Source: Dactylorhiza incarnata | Taxonomy: Eukaryota; Streptophyta; Magnoliopsida; Asparagales; Orchidaceae | Assembly: GCA_033032865.1 (NCBI GenBank) | Contig: JAWHQI010000019.1 | Coordinates: 9,962,001 to 10,026,000 of the forward strand | DNA length: 64,000 nt | Reading direction: 5' to 3' | In this document: piece after piece, positions 1 to 10,888 of the stretch | Layout of the letters: every line of letters begins with the position of its first letter | How positions within the stretch are numbered: position 1 is the first letter of the stretch | Position numbers and translations under genes: made by a program | The notes under the pieces: generated by a model | What the model saw: only the letters and a program-made list of their open reading frames with translations | Database searches by the model: none | What the model was told of the DNA's origin: nothing

Positions 1-900
1 AATCAACTTGCTCAAGGAAATCATAAAGAAAGACACTCATTCACAATACCATGATATATCTAAAAGCAAGTTAAATATAAATTCACAAAAAATTAATAAA
101 TCAAACAATGGAAATAAAAGACATCAACAAATTAAAAATGAAATTCCAAAGTACAATTATTATCATCAAACTTCTCCCAACATAAAACTTCACAAATTTT
201 CTATGAAAAATGCTTTCTATAATCACTACAATTATAATCCTAAAGATAATGATTATCACAATAGAAATTTGACTCATAATAATAATAATAAACCACAGTG
301 TGAATGGAGGCCCAAAACCAAAGATGAAACACAAACACCACAAAATGGGGCCCATTCATTTCCATCTCCCCAAAAGCAAATATGTTGTATTTGGGTACCC
401 AAAGGAACCATCACACCCGGTCCTCTTTGGATACCTAAATCTCTCTTTCATTAGGTACCACCAAATGCATGAAGTAGAATATTTTCAAAAGGGAAATATA
501 CAATTTTTCAACTTCATGATGTGCTTTAATGTCTTTCAATTCTTTTTGTTTTCTTATTTCATTGAAATTATCATGTTATGGTCATCTTGTATAGGAAACA
601 TGATCAAAAATCTTAATGAGCCTATAACATTAATCAAAACTCAAAATCTTATTAAGATGACCTACTTATTATTCATATATTCATTATACATATATTTATC
701 AAAAATTAAATTCAAAATCTTCTATTTGATGGTAACATATTTAGGATTTCAAAAAAGGTATACCACATAAAATTTTTTCCTCAATATCACCACTTCATAA
801 CATCAAATTATAAATGAAACATTTTAGTCAAACATTCAAAAGATAACAAAATAAACATAATTCAAAGAACAACAACATCCAAGACATAGGTTCAAATTCC
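1..900 (+). pseudogene. AT-rich decayed SIRE-like gag/pol linker (part)
   Basis: An open frame at 8-454 is low-complexity (Asn, Lys, His rich), but its end reads IWVPKGT...LWIPKS. That resembles the repeated 'WVPK' spacer between gag and pol of plant SIRE/Maximus copia elements. No zinc knuckle, protease or RT follows, and the rest to position 900 is AT-rich with a short AAT run near 276-292. I take it as a remnant of a plus-strand SIRE-like element. It could belong to the same element as the 3' LTR at 13814-14988, with pol lost, but this is inference. Chance low-complexity coding is the alternative. Confidence 0.3.
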
Positions 901-1088
901 TGAATTATTACATAAAAATTGTTCCTCTCACAACTACTCCTCCTCATCTATGTCCTCCACACTAGGACTCGGGGAGCGTCTCCTGCGATTCCTCCGGATC
1001 GAGTGGCGGGGCGGATCTGAAACTGGACTCTCCCACTCCCTCCGCTCTGGTGTAGATGGGTTTAACTATAAAGCTTTCATCATAAACT

Positions 1089-2021
1089 TCATTTTTTTAT
1101 CCCAGTGACATCCTTCCTTATCACAGAAACATCCTCCTCCACCCGTGTCATCCGCTCACCCATCTCCTCTCGAAAGGACCCATATGGAGCATCTCGAGCC
1201 CCTCGAGAAGATGCTCCTCGCCGGAGTGGTGGTTGAGTTGATGATGATGGCTCGTCTGAGACAAAGGATGTTCGCAAATGCGAGGTACTATAAACAGGAG
1301 GATAGCAATCTACTAAAAAGAAACCTAAGTCAATAGTAGGATACAAAAGCTGAATAACTCGCTGAATGATGCCACCCAGGGGCAGGTTGTTGAATCTCTG
1401 ACAGGTTGGTTGCCGCAACTTGTAGGAATAACGGATCAAGGAGAGTAACAAATCCGCCACATCAAACCTCTCCTTCTTTAAAATAAAATAGGTAACATAA
1501 CTTAGTTGCGCTGTGACCTTGGCAGTATCACCCAACTTCAGTAGGATTGTATGGCGCAACACATTTTGCATGACCAAGGCATCCATGGTGAGATTCGAAA
1601 TGGAAGAGATTAGACTCCTGCAATCCTTGTTATGCAGCGCCATGTTCACTTGAGTCCAATCTCTGTCTGCCCTGAACCTCTCAACAATTTCCAATCTATG
1701 TGAGTGCTGAGTCAATCCGAACACGATCCTCAAATGTTCATGGGTAATAGTAACCATCTGCCCCTGCACTTGTGACTGGACTCCTCCATCCAGCTCTGTC
1801 GTTGATGGATCTTCCAAGTGCATGTAAAAATCGCGCACCAACTCAGAAGAAAATCCGTCAGGAATAAACAAGCTCAACACCTCTGCGGCAGCAAATAGCT
1901 CCATAATGTCGTGGTGTCGCGGCAAGTTAAACTCCACGACATATGGCACTCCCACTACAGCTGCCTCTACGGCCAACTCAGTATTCCTCTTTCCCTTATA
2001 ACCCAGTGCCATCTGCAACAT
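1089..2021 (-). CDS. PF20167-like 'putative plant transposon' / env-like ORF
   Basis: This is a 310-aa open frame without internal stops. It holds the layout of the plant PF20167 'putative plant transposon protein' domain, often annotated as env-like in SIRE and gypsy elements: a segment around LVRDFYMHLED, then a 'V.GQMVTITHEHLRIVFGL' block, then an all-helical region ending near TIDLGFFLVDCYPPV. The C-terminus (about residues 260-310) is Ser/Arg-rich with a short charged helix (MGERMTRVEEDVSVI). The molecular role of this domain is not established. It lies antisense to the SIRE-like remnants around it. A second frame at about 934-1060 on the same strand encodes an Arg/Ser-rich stretch ending VEDIDEEE; it may be the original C-terminus behind a frameshift or intron. 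Start chosen at the first Met. Confidence 0.55.
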   Translation of the reverse strand: MLQMALGYKGKRNTELAVEAAVVGVPYVVEFNLPRHHDIMELFAAAEVLSLFIPDGFSSELVRDFYMHLEDPSTTELDGGVQSQVQGQMVTITHEHLRIVFGLTQHSHRLEIVERFRADRDWTQVNMALHNKDCRSLISSISNLTMDALVMQNVLRHTILLKLGDTAKVTAQLSYVTYFILKKERFDVADLLLSLIRYSYKLRQPTCQRFNNLPLGGIIQRVIQLLYPTIDLGFFLVDCYPPVYSTSHLRTSFVSDEPSSSTQPPLRRGASSRGARDAPYGSFREEMGERMTRVEEDVSVIRKDVTGIKK

Positions 2022-3494
2022 TACAAAAAAAATTATTAAAACAAGAAAACAAAATCCTCATCTAAAAACAAAATTTTTTTAATCTCCTTAAAATTAAAAT
2101 ATGTTCATATCCTAACTTAAAACCATGAAATCCACATATTCAAAACCAAAAACCTCATCAAAATCACAAACCTTAGAGAAAACCTATCGGCGTAGATCTA
2201 GTTCCTAAATCTACCTAAAAACTTCAAATATCTCCATCTCTAACATCACAATCAAGCTTTAAAATAAATATCATAAGAAAGGATGAAGAATTACCTCAGA
2301 TCTGCGCGTAGAACGAGTTGTCTTCTAGTGTTTTTCGGGAGGAAATGAAAGATAATGACGGATCTGAAAAAAAGAACTCGGTTTTAACAAAAGCCTCGAT
2401 AGCGCCAGCGCTAGCACCGGCAGTATCGGACCCTTTTGAGTTTTTCATATAACAAAATTCAATTAAATACCTAAATTTATTATCTACTATATGTACTAGT
2501 TGGTGATGCAAGATTTCGTTTATTTTAACTTGTGTTAAGTGTTCTAGATCTTTCAAATTAACACAAATTCAAAAATGCAAGTCTTTGGTGTTTAACCATC
2601 AAAAACATCTCCTTAAATTCTGCAATTTCAGCATGAAACTACTATTGGGACACCTAATCAAGATCCAAAATTAAAATTTCCAAAATCCTTAAAAATCATT
2701 CACTGCCTCCCGCGCTATTGCTACCGCAGGCGCTAGCGTCCATGTTCTATTTTCTGTATTTTTTTAATTTCGAAAAATTTCTAAAAATATATTAATTTAT
2801 ATTTTCTACTTAGTTTTGCCCTTCTGTGTTTCTTTATTTTTTGAAAAATCAAATACAAAACTACAAAACCAAATTACAATAAAATATGTTTTTATTTTTC
2901 GCTTGTATTGTTTCCTTTGTTTAAAGTTCATCTTTATGCAAAAATCAAATATAAAAATTACAAAAGCAAAAATTACAAAAATATGCTTTTATTTGCTAAA
3001 ATCAAATACAAAAATATAAAACTTTAAAACTATCAAAAAAAACTGTATGATTTTTTTTCAAGCATGATTTAATCTATTATTTCGAAATTCTACAATGTTA
3101 CAATTTATCTTTTCAAACTACTTTGGACATTGTCTTTCTTCATGCTTTGATATATCTATTCAAATGTGCATCAATTATAGTTTAAGAGTTGTGTAGGATC
3201 AAGCTTAGAATGCCTCTAAGTATGAGAAATGCATTATGTTCGATAATGGTCTTTATTCCCTCACCTTTTTTTTTGGCATTGTCTACATATGTATTTAATC
3301 TAAGAATGCTCGTGTATGTTTTGTATTAGTACAAATAAATTAAAATTGCATAAGTATCTTACCTACACTCCTTCTTTTGCGCTCTTAAAATTTAAGAAAA
3401 GTGGTTATGTTTTTCATAAATTCTATTGATTTGCAAAACAAGTGTATTCGGAGAACTTTGTACAAAACAAAATTATAAAATAAATGACAAAGAT
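2022..3494. other. AT-rich non-coding stretch with GC-rich motif islands
   Basis: No gene is recognisable. The stretch is strongly AT-rich except for two GC islands, near 2400-2430 (GCGCCAGCGCTAGCACCGG) and 2704-2740 (GCTACCGCAGGCGCTAGCG). These words belong to the same motif family as the array in the LTR at 13814-14988. On the minus strand both islands lie upstream of the ORF at 1089-2021. Confidence 0.5.
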
Positions 3495-3693
3495 AACTCC
3501 ACCAAGCACTACTTGAACCTCCTGATAAGCCTTAATAAGCATTGTGAGGTTGAGCACCTTGGAAAGAATAGTAAAGTGTCTTGTGCAAATCAAATCTTTC
3601 TTTCAAAAATAAGAAAAACCACTTACTCTTAAGTACACCGGATCACTAGTCTCAAAATTCAAAATAAAATATGTGATCCCCCAAGCACTACTT
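3495..3693 (+). repeat. Diverged direct repeat split by the copia insertion
   Basis: The block starting AAGCACTACTT ... CTGATAAGCCTTAATAAGC ... GAGCACCTTGG (about 3500-3570) recurs as AAGCACTACTT at 3683-3693. It continues, after the copia element, as CTGATAAGTCTTGATGAGC ... GAGCACCTTGG at about 11977-12018. The copia element therefore landed inside the second of two tandem units. Confidence 0.7.
3689..3693. repeat. TSD TACTT, left copy
   Basis: TACTT directly precedes the TGTTGGG start of the LTR and is repeated at 11967-11971 directly after the CCAACA end of the other LTR. Confidence 0.95.
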
Positions 3694-4138
3694 TGTTGGG
3701 TTTTTCTAGAACCATACATCAAATGTAGGCGCAGCGGAAATGAAGAGAAACAACCCAAAAGATTCGGATCGACCATGAATATTGAATCAAGAAGTTAATC
3801 AAAATGCTAGGTATGAAATTACCTTGGCGGGATTGGATCAAATCCAACCTAGATGCTCCACGAGTTGATTCCTGTCGTCGGCTATGCGAGTCCTCACGTA
3901 GAATAATATCTACGTCTCTACAGTGATCCACACGAGCCGGGAGAAGAAAGACTACTCCTTGCGCTTCCACGGATTGCTAGATCCGCTTCAGGAAGAACAA
4001 CACCGGCGACAATCGTCGGAGAGGAGGTCGGCGGAGGCGATTCAGACGGCGGAACTCTTCCGTTGGCTAGGGCGAGAGGCGGAACTCTTTCCGTCGGCTC
4101 AAGTCTTCGTTATCTTATGAGAACCCTAAAAGAAGTCC

Positions 4139-4146
4139 TATTTATA
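4139..4146 (-). promoter_or_regulatory. LTR TATA box
   Basis: On the minus strand the site reads TATAAATA, about 630 bp into the LTR. The twin in the other LTR is at 11334-11341; that one would drive the element. The repeat array lies directly upstream. Confidence 0.65.
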
Positions 4147-4218
4147 CCCAAAGGATAAACAGCTTCTAGAAGAATCGCTATCCGCAGACGACACAGCAGA
4201 ATAGGGGCTTCTGTTACA

Positions 4219-4600
4219 ATTCGTCGGGATTCCACGGAACAGCATTCGTCGAGTTTTCACGGGACAATCTGACGAATCCCGACGAATCCGATCAGACGGC
4301 AACACTAGCCGAGTTAATGCTCTCTGTGATAATTCGTCGAGATTCCACGGAACAATCCGACGAATCCCGACAAATCCGACGAATCATGTCAGACGGCAAT
4401 ATTTGCCGAGTTAATGAACTCTGTAACAGTTCGTCGAGTTTCCACGGAACGACCCGACGAATTCCGACGAATCCGATCAGACGACAACACTTGCCGAGTT
4501 AAGGGACTCTGTAATAATTCGTCGAGTTTCCACGGGACAATCCGACGAATTCCGACGAATCCGACGAATTCTATCCGTGTAAACCCGACGAATTCAGACA
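4219..4600 (-). repeat. About 90-bp tandem array with TTCGTCGA/CGACGAAT arms (U3)
   Basis: TTCGTCGAG followed by TTCCACGG recurs at 4245, 4333, 4430 and 4518 (spacing 88, 97, 88). Each unit also holds CGACGAAT(T)CC words, the inverse of ATTCGTCG, so every unit can form a hairpin. The twin array is at about 11414-11795. Confidence 0.85.
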
Positions 4601-4771
4601 GCAACATTTGCTGGACTTCCCCCATTCTATATGGTGATTGGTAACCTTTACCAATATAGTCAATCTTCCAACTTCTCCACATGCTCTTATGTGTGACCCT
4701 CCAGGCTCATATCGCGTTGGCAGTGACATTACATGTTTGACCACTTTTAGATCACAATGGTAACTCCAACA

Positions 4772-4784
4772 GTCTCCCACTTGA
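4772..4784 (-). other. Polypurine tract of the copia element
   Basis: The minus strand reads CAAGTGGGAGAC directly before the 3' LTR. This is the expected place and composition for the plus-strand primer. Confidence 0.75.
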
Positions 4785-5745
4785 TCTTGAAAGTATCAAA
4801 CAAAAACTTCACAAACAATGAGCGGCATCTAGCAATGCATCATTGCTCCCCAAGCAATAAGAGTTCATAACTCATAAGCCTTTATGACCAATGTTCCAGC
4901 GTTGTCTTTGTCCCTTTGTCCCTTACATCCGGAAAGAACTAGAGGCATGGACCGTGTCACCCTCATAATAGCTCAATCCAAGTTTCTTGATCTAGAACGG
5001 ACTTCCAGAGAATGGTGAGCTCAATATCACATATTGACTCTACCAAGCATGGCCATGCATTTCTCTGTCCAATTCCACCAAGGGGCCCATGGATGCAACT
5101 CCTGTTATATAGGAGGACAAATCCCATATCTGCTCACACCCAAACACCCAAATGATTCATAACGTACCCAACGACCACCCTTATCATCAACCTTCTTCAA
5201 GGAAGACTTTAGATGACATCAAAGCACGCTCTTCCTCACTCGATGAATGCTGTGACTTCAGGTCAAAGGACCACAACACCATTGTCAAATGAGACCTACT
5301 TGTGACACTTTTAAGTAACAATCCACAAAGTAGTCTCAGGTTGGGTCTGTCCAGTACAACTTGTTCACTAACAAGTACCCACGTGATGACTTGATATCAC
5401 AATATCATGCCCTGTGAGAACCTGTCATCAGTCAACACGCATGCTAGTCTTAATGTATCATCATCACCCTTAGCTTCTACGATGATACCTCGACCAGGGA
5501 CCTTTTAAGAATGAAGCTTCGAAATCATAGGCTCTCACATTCAAGTCACGTACTTGATGTCCTATGGAAGCGAACATTCTAAGGGTATTTATCACGAATT
5601 TTATTCTATCATATAGAAACAGTATATCGTAATAAAAGAACTTGCCATTAATTGTAAAAGGAAATAATTGGTACACTATTCATCATATGAATAATAAGCA
5701 GCCAACAGAATATATATATTTTACATGCAACCCACAAGACTCCCA
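4785..5745 (-). other. Non-coding 3' region between pol and 3' LTR
   Basis: About 960 bp between the polyprotein stop and the polypurine tract. No further frame or domain is visible, and I see no env-like ORF. Confidence 0.6.
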
Positions 5746-8700
5746 CTAGAGATGATCACTCAGGTATCGTATACCCATTGATCTAGTATGACCATCATGC
5801 TTTCTCTGCGCGAGAGGCTTTGTCAGTGGATCTGCAATATTCTCCTCAGTCGGCACTCTGCAAATGTTCACATCTCCTCGTTCGACAATCTCACGAATAA
5901 GATGGAACCGCCGAAGTATGTGCTTGGAGCGCTGATGGGATCTAGGTTCCTTAGATTGTGCAATTGCACCATTGTTATCACAGTAGAGAACTACGGGACC
6001 AACAATGCTAGGAACTACATCTAGATCGCCGATGAATTTCCTAATCCATACAGCCTCCTTCGCTGTGTTTGCCGCAACGATATACTCGGCCTCAGTTGTA
6101 GAATCAGCAACTGTCTCTTTCTTGGAACTCTTCCAGCTCACAGCTCCTCCATTCAGGCAAAACACAAACCCTGACTGAGACTTCGAATCATCCCTATCAG
6201 TTTGGAAGCTGGCATCCGTGTAACCACTTACAACGAGCTCTTCCTCTCCACCATACACCAAGAATACATCCTTAGTCCTTCTCAAGTACTTCAGGATATT
6301 CTTTACGGCTATCCAGTGATATTCACCGGGATCAGACTGATACCTGCTAGTCATGCTCAAAGCAAAAGAGACATCGGGTCGAGTACATAACATTGCATAC
6401 AAGATTGACCCAATTGCCGAAGCATATGGAATCAACTTCATGCGGTCCTTATCTTCACAAGATTTTGGACACTGGTCCTTAGAGAGATTCACACCATGAG
6501 ACATGGGCAAAAATCCTTTCTTGGACTCAAGCATGTTGAACCGCTTCAACACCTTCTCAATGTACGTACTCTGGGTCAAACCCAGCAACTTCTTCGATCT
6601 ATCTCTATAGATCTTAATACCGAGTATGTAAGTCGCTTCACCCAAGTCCTTCATAGAAAAGCAGTTCCCTAGGTTGTTCTTAACAACTTTCAGGGTAGGT
6701 ATGTCATTCCCGATCAGCAGTATGTCATCTACATACAATATCAGGAAGACAACAATGCTCCCACTGATTCGCTTGTAAACACACGGTTCATCTTCATTCT
6801 TGACAAAACCAAACTCTTTGATTTTCTCATCAAAACGAAGATTCCAACTTCTAGAGGCCTGTTTCAATCCAAAGATGGACCTATTCAGCTTGCATATTTT
6901 AGTGGCTTCATTTGGGGATACAAAACCCTCGGGTTGTGTCATGTACACTTCCTCAAGGAGGTTTCTATTTAGGAAAGCCGTTTTGACATCCATCTGCCAG
7001 ATCTCGTAGTCATAATATGCAGCAATAGCAAGCAATATCCTAATGGACTTTACCATGGCAACAGGGGAAAAGGTCTCATCATAGTCAACACCATGAATTT
7101 GCTTGAAACCCTTAGCCACCAGTCGCCCTTTGAATGTCTGTACATTCCCATCCATGTCGGTCTTCTTCTTGAAGACCCACTTGCACCCTATGGGTCGTAC
7201 CCCTTCAGGTGGTTCCACCAAGTTCCAAACTTGGTTTGTGTACATGGAGTCCATTTTAGATTTCATAGCCTCAAGCCATTTGTCGGAGTCCGGTCCATTC
7301 ATAGCTACTTGGTAGGTCGCTGGTTCATCATCATGATCCATAAGCAACACATTACCTATTTGAGACACGAGAAATCCATATCTCTCAGGCTCAAATCTTG
7401 GTCTACCAGATCTACGTAGGACTTGTGTCTCTTGAGCAGGTTCTCTAGCTACAACATCTTGTAGTCCTGGCTCAGAATCCAACTCTGGTTCATTCACTAC
7501 TTGTGGTTCTTGAACTTCTTCAAGTTCTACCTTTTGCGTCTTTCTTGACAAGAACTCTTTCTCCAAGAAGACACCCGTCCTTGCGACAAACACTTTGCCC
7601 TCAGACGGTAGGTAAAAGTAATATCCTTTCGTTTCCTTAGGATATCCCACCAGATAACACTTATCTGATTTGGGTTCCAGCTTGTCAGGCATTTGACGTC
7701 GTACGTATGCCTCACAGCCCCAAATTTTAATGAATGACATACTAGGACGCTTCCCAGTCCATATCTCATATGGTGTCTTTAGAACCGTTTTCGTCGGAGC
7801 GCGATTCAGTGTCATTGCAGCAGTCTCTAAAGCAAAACCCCAAAAGGAAACAGGCAAGTCTGCATGACTCATCATCGACCGTACCATGTCTAACAAAGTA
7901 CGATTTCTCCTCTCAGACACACCATTATGCTGCGGTGTCCTAGGTGGAGTGAGTTGTGATACAATACCACACTCTTTCAGATGATCACAGAACTCATGAC
8001 TCAGGTATTTGCCACCTCGATCAGATCGGAGTGCTTTAACCTTTTTACCCAGTTGGTTTTCCACTTCATTCTTAAACTCTTTGAACTTTTCAAAAGTTTC
8101 GGATTTGCACTTCATAAGATACACGTATCCGTATCTACTGAAATCATCAGTAAATGTAACGAAGTAGAAATACCCACCTCTAGCCATAGAACTCATGGAT
8201 CCGCATACATCACTATGTACAACACCCAAGAGATCCTCAGCCCTCTCAGTATAACCAGTGAAAGGGGCTTTAGTCATCTTGCCTAACAAACAAGACTCGC
8301 ATCGCTCGAATGATTCATAATCAAATGAGTCCAATAGTCCATCTTTATGGAGCTTGGATATGCGCTTCTCATTTATATGGCCCAAACGACAATGCCAGAG
8401 ATATGTAGGATTTGAGTCATTTGTTCTTAGTCTTTTATTATTATCTACCTTATAGATCGGATGGTCTAGGTTCAAAACATAAAGACCATTAAACAATTGA
8501 GCTACATCATAACAAACATCATTCTTAAATATAGAACAACAATTGTTCTTAATTATAAAAGAAAATCCAATCATGTCTAAGCATGAAATGGATATAATGT
8601 TTCTAGTTATGGCCGGAACATAATAACAATTATCAAGTTCTATTACAAGCCCACTGGGCAAAGAAAGACGGTAAACCCCTACGGCTACAGCAGCAACTCT

Positions 8701-9702
8701 TGCTCCATTGCCGACGCGTAGGTCCACCTCTCCTTTACTCAGCAATCTCCTCCTTCCCAGTTCCTGCACATTTGTACAAATGTGAGAACCACATCCGGTA
8801 TCCAATACCCAAGATGAAGGAGCAGAAAGGTTTATCTCTATAACGTAAATATTCGAAGCGGAAGTCATACCTCCCTTCATTTTCCGCAGACTGTCAATGT
8901 ACGAAGGACAATTCCTCCTCCAATGACCAGCCTTGCCACAGTGGTGGCATTTCCCTTCCTTCACGGTGCTCTTCTTTTTCAGCGCAGAAGATTTGGGCTC
9001 AAGATATGACTTAGGTCCCACCTTCGTCTTCTTGAAGCCCTTGGCCTTACCCTTGCCTTTATGTACCATCAATATGGGACTAGCAGGCTTGGCCTTCTTC
9101 ATGTTTATCTCGGCAGTTCGCAACATGCCTAGGAGCTCGGGCAGTGTCTTGTCTATTTCATTCATGTTGTAGTTCAAGACAAACTGCTCATAACTATCCG
9201 GCAACGATTGTAGGATAAGATCTGTGGCCAACTCTTGACCCAGAGGAAAACCCAGTCTCTCCAGGTTCTCTACATACCCAATCATCTTGAGTACGTGAGT
9301 ACCAACCGAGTCTCGAGCTCCCATTTTGCACTGAAATAAGGCCTTCGTGACATCGAACCTCTCTTGACGAGCTTGCCCTTGAAACATTTTCTTTAGGTGC
9401 TCGTCAATCTCCTTGCACCCCATGTTATCGTGTTGCTTCTGAAGCTCAGAGTTCATGGTGGCAAGCATAAGGCACTCGATGTCTAAGGCGTCATCGGTAT
9501 ACTTCTTATAAGCATCCTTATCAACACAGGACGAGTTCCCAGTCGGCACCTCGGGGGCTTCTTCTTCCAAGACGTAGAGCTTTCGCTCTTGCCTGAGAAC
9601 AATTCTCAGGTTCCTATACCAGTCCATGTAATTTGTCCCACTAAGCTTGTCCTTCTCAAGGATAGCTCTCAGGGAGAAGGTGGAATGTGAACCACTTGCC
9701 AT
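5746..9702 (-). CDS. gag-pol: Copia gag-pol polyprotein, intact
   Basis: A single 1318-aa frame. Gag (UBN2-type) spans about residues 1-240. A CCHC zinc knuckle CHHCGKAGHWRRNC follows at 252-265, and the aspartic protease motif DTGCGSHIC at about 301. Then come the integrase zinc-binding region and core (HSDVCG near 500, LRSDRGGKY, and the glutamate in the TPQHNGVSERRNRT segment). Reverse transcriptase holds WQMDVKTAFLN and the catalytic YVDDILL box, and RNase H holds the TEAEY segment and ends near ADPLTKPL. The order PR-IN-RT-RH is diagnostic of copia. All hallmark residues I can see are present and no stop or frameshift interrupts the frame. The ATG at 9702 follows the leader directly and starts with the usual gag N-terminus. 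Confidence 0.97.
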   Translation of the reverse strand: MASGSHSTFSLRAILEKDKLSGTNYMDWYRNLRIVLRQERKLYVLEEEAPEVPTGNSSCVDKDAYKKYTDDALDIECLMLATMNSELQKQHDNMGCKEIDEHLKKMFQGQARQERFDVTKALFQCKMGARDSVGTHVLKMIGYVENLERLGFPLGQELATDLILQSLPDSYEQFVLNYNMNEIDKTLPELLGMLRTAEINMKKAKPASPILMVHKGKGKAKGFKKTKVGPKSYLEPKSSALKKKSTVKEGKCHHCGKAGHWRRNCPSYIDSLRKMKGGMTSASNIYVIEINLSAPSSWVLDTGCGSHICTNVQELGRRRLLSKGEVDLRVGNGARVAAVAVGVYRLSLPSGLVIELDNCYYVPAITRNIISISCLDMIGFSFIIKNNCCSIFKNDVCYDVAQLFNGLYVLNLDHPIYKVDNNKRLRTNDSNPTYLWHCRLGHINEKRISKLHKDGLLDSFDYESFERCESCLLGKMTKAPFTGYTERAEDLLGVVHSDVCGSMSSMARGGYFYFVTFTDDFSRYGYVYLMKCKSETFEKFKEFKNEVENQLGKKVKALRSDRGGKYLSHEFCDHLKECGIVSQLTPPRTPQHNGVSERRNRTLLDMVRSMMSHADLPVSFWGFALETAAMTLNRAPTKTVLKTPYEIWTGKRPSMSFIKIWGCEAYVRRQMPDKLEPKSDKCYLVGYPKETKGYYFYLPSEGKVFVARTGVFLEKEFLSRKTQKVELEEVQEPQVVNEPELDSEPGLQDVVAREPAQETQVLRRSGRPRFEPERYGFLVSQIGNVLLMDHDDEPATYQVAMNGPDSDKWLEAMKSKMDSMYTNQVWNLVEPPEGVRPIGCKWVFKKKTDMDGNVQTFKGRLVAKGFKQIHGVDYDETFSPVAMVKSIRILLAIAAYYDYEIWQMDVKTAFLNRNLLEEVYMTQPEGFVSPNEATKICKLNRSIFGLKQASRSWNLRFDEKIKEFGFVKNEDEPCVYKRISGSIVVFLILYVDDILLIGNDIPTLKVVKNNLGNCFSMKDLGEATYILGIKIYRDRSKKLLGLTQSTYIEKVLKRFNMLESKKGFLPMSHGVNLSKDQCPKSCEDKDRMKLIPYASAIGSILYAMLCTRPDVSFALSMTSRYQSDPGEYHWIAVKNILKYLRRTKDVFLVYGGEEELVVSGYTDASFQTDRDDSKSQSGFVFCLNGGAVSWKSSKKETVADSTTEAEYIVAANTAKEAVWIRKFIGDLDVVPSIVGPVVLYCDNNGAIAQSKEPRSHQRSKHILRRFHLIREIVERGDVNICRVPTEENIADPLTKPLAQRKHDGHTRSMGIRYLSDHL

Positions 9703-10875
9703 GGAATTCTACAAGAATTCATGCAGAATTTAATCAGCACCTTAATTTCAAAATACAATTTATTTTAATTTGGACTTTAATTAAATACTCCCACTATTTT
9801 ATTCAAATTGATAGCCCTCACTATCAATTCGGAGAGTCCATGCGAGCTACTCTCTTAGTGGACAAGATCCGTATTTCACCAACACCACGAGTCCGCTTTG
9901 ACGTTCCTCTCATAATGCGGTTATTTAGGTAGGCAACGCTTGCCAATTGCATCCTCATGCAACTCTTGTATGGCTGGTGAATAACTCCTTATTCGCATCC
10001 ATCAAATGGTGCATGCCAACCCTATGCCTCTAGGCACTCAACCTTTGAGGTCACCTAGTTAAGTTAGACCCGATGTCGACAGTGGGATATCACAATTATC
10101 CGCTCGCACCCTTACCAAGATAGATTAATGCACCTTGCTTTGGCAAGCCCACACTTCATCGATCGAGGCAGGAAGAGTGTCATCCATCGGAAGGCATCCG
10201 AACACTTAATATTTGATGATGGGATTTTAATTTTACTAATAGGTTAACACTTAACCATGATCAACATTTGATCAAAGTGCACATCCACAGAAAAACAAGC
10301 ATCCTAAAATCCACATGCATCCCTTATGTGCACAACATAAGACTATCAACCTTTGAAAGATGAAAGGGCTAAATCTGGACATTTAGAACTCTTCCAAATC
10401 TTCAGATTTACATGCATTGGACAAAGGCAAAGACAACTCGACTTAAAGCAGTAGACAAGCTCGTCTCTCATTGTTGGATTCAAAATCCAAAACAATACAG
10501 GGGTTTATTAACCACTTGAGGGAAGGTTACTGCTAAGGAGACAACAATTTCTAACAATTAGAAATTACCACGAAATCCCAGACGTTCCTGGCGGGGTTCC
10601 AAGGGGCCGCGCCCCTGGCGGGGTCTTAGGGGCAGAGCCCCTAACGGGGTCCAAGGGGCAGCGCCCCTGGCGGTGGTCAAGGGGCAGAGCCCTTGCGGGG
10701 TGCGGGGCAGAGCCCCGACCAAATTTTTGAAATCCCACCACCAAAAACCACACAAAATCACATCAAATGTGATATTCCAAGAAGAAATCTTGACATTTAG
10801 AACGCTTCCAAATACCTAGATTTGCACGTACTGGAATAACCTAACTTCTGAAACAACATTCATGACCGGAACCTG
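9703..10875 (-). other. 5' leader between primer site and gag
   Basis: An untranslated leader of about 1.17 kb. No coding frame is convincing. The part nearest the primer site carries the GC-rich 26-bp repeat array listed separately. Such leaders usually hold packaging and dimerisation signals. Confidence 0.6.
10588..10720 (-). repeat. 26-bp tandem GC-rich hairpin array in the gag leader
   Basis: Five units start near 10588, 10615, 10641, 10667 and 10692 (spacing 25-27). Each is built as GGCGGGGT..AAGGGGC followed by AGAGCCCC or a variant. The stem GGGGC-N(3-4)-GCCCC is kept in most units although loop bases vary, and both strands of the stem are present within each unit. Composition (nearly all G+C) contrasts with the AT-rich flanks. 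Confidence 0.85.
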
Positions 10876-10887
10876 GCTCTGATACCA
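10876..10887 (-). other. Primer binding site, tRNA-iMet
   Basis: The plus strand reads GCTCTGATACCA, so the minus strand reads TGGTATCAGAGC. This is the classic plant initiator-Met tRNA site, one base inside the 5' LTR. Confidence 0.95.
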
Positions 10888-10888
10888 C

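Larger units (their letters stand above)
3694..4771 (-). repeat. 3' LTR of the copia element
   Basis: It runs from TGTTGGG to CCAACA and pairs with 10889-11966. In minus orientation U3 is the right part, with the 90-bp repeat array. The TATA box is at 4139-4146. Confidence 0.95.

Noticed and set aside
8..454. Intact small gene of 148 aa
   Set aside because: Low-complexity Asn/Lys/His sequence in an AT-rich region. Only the last part resembles a retroelement spacer.
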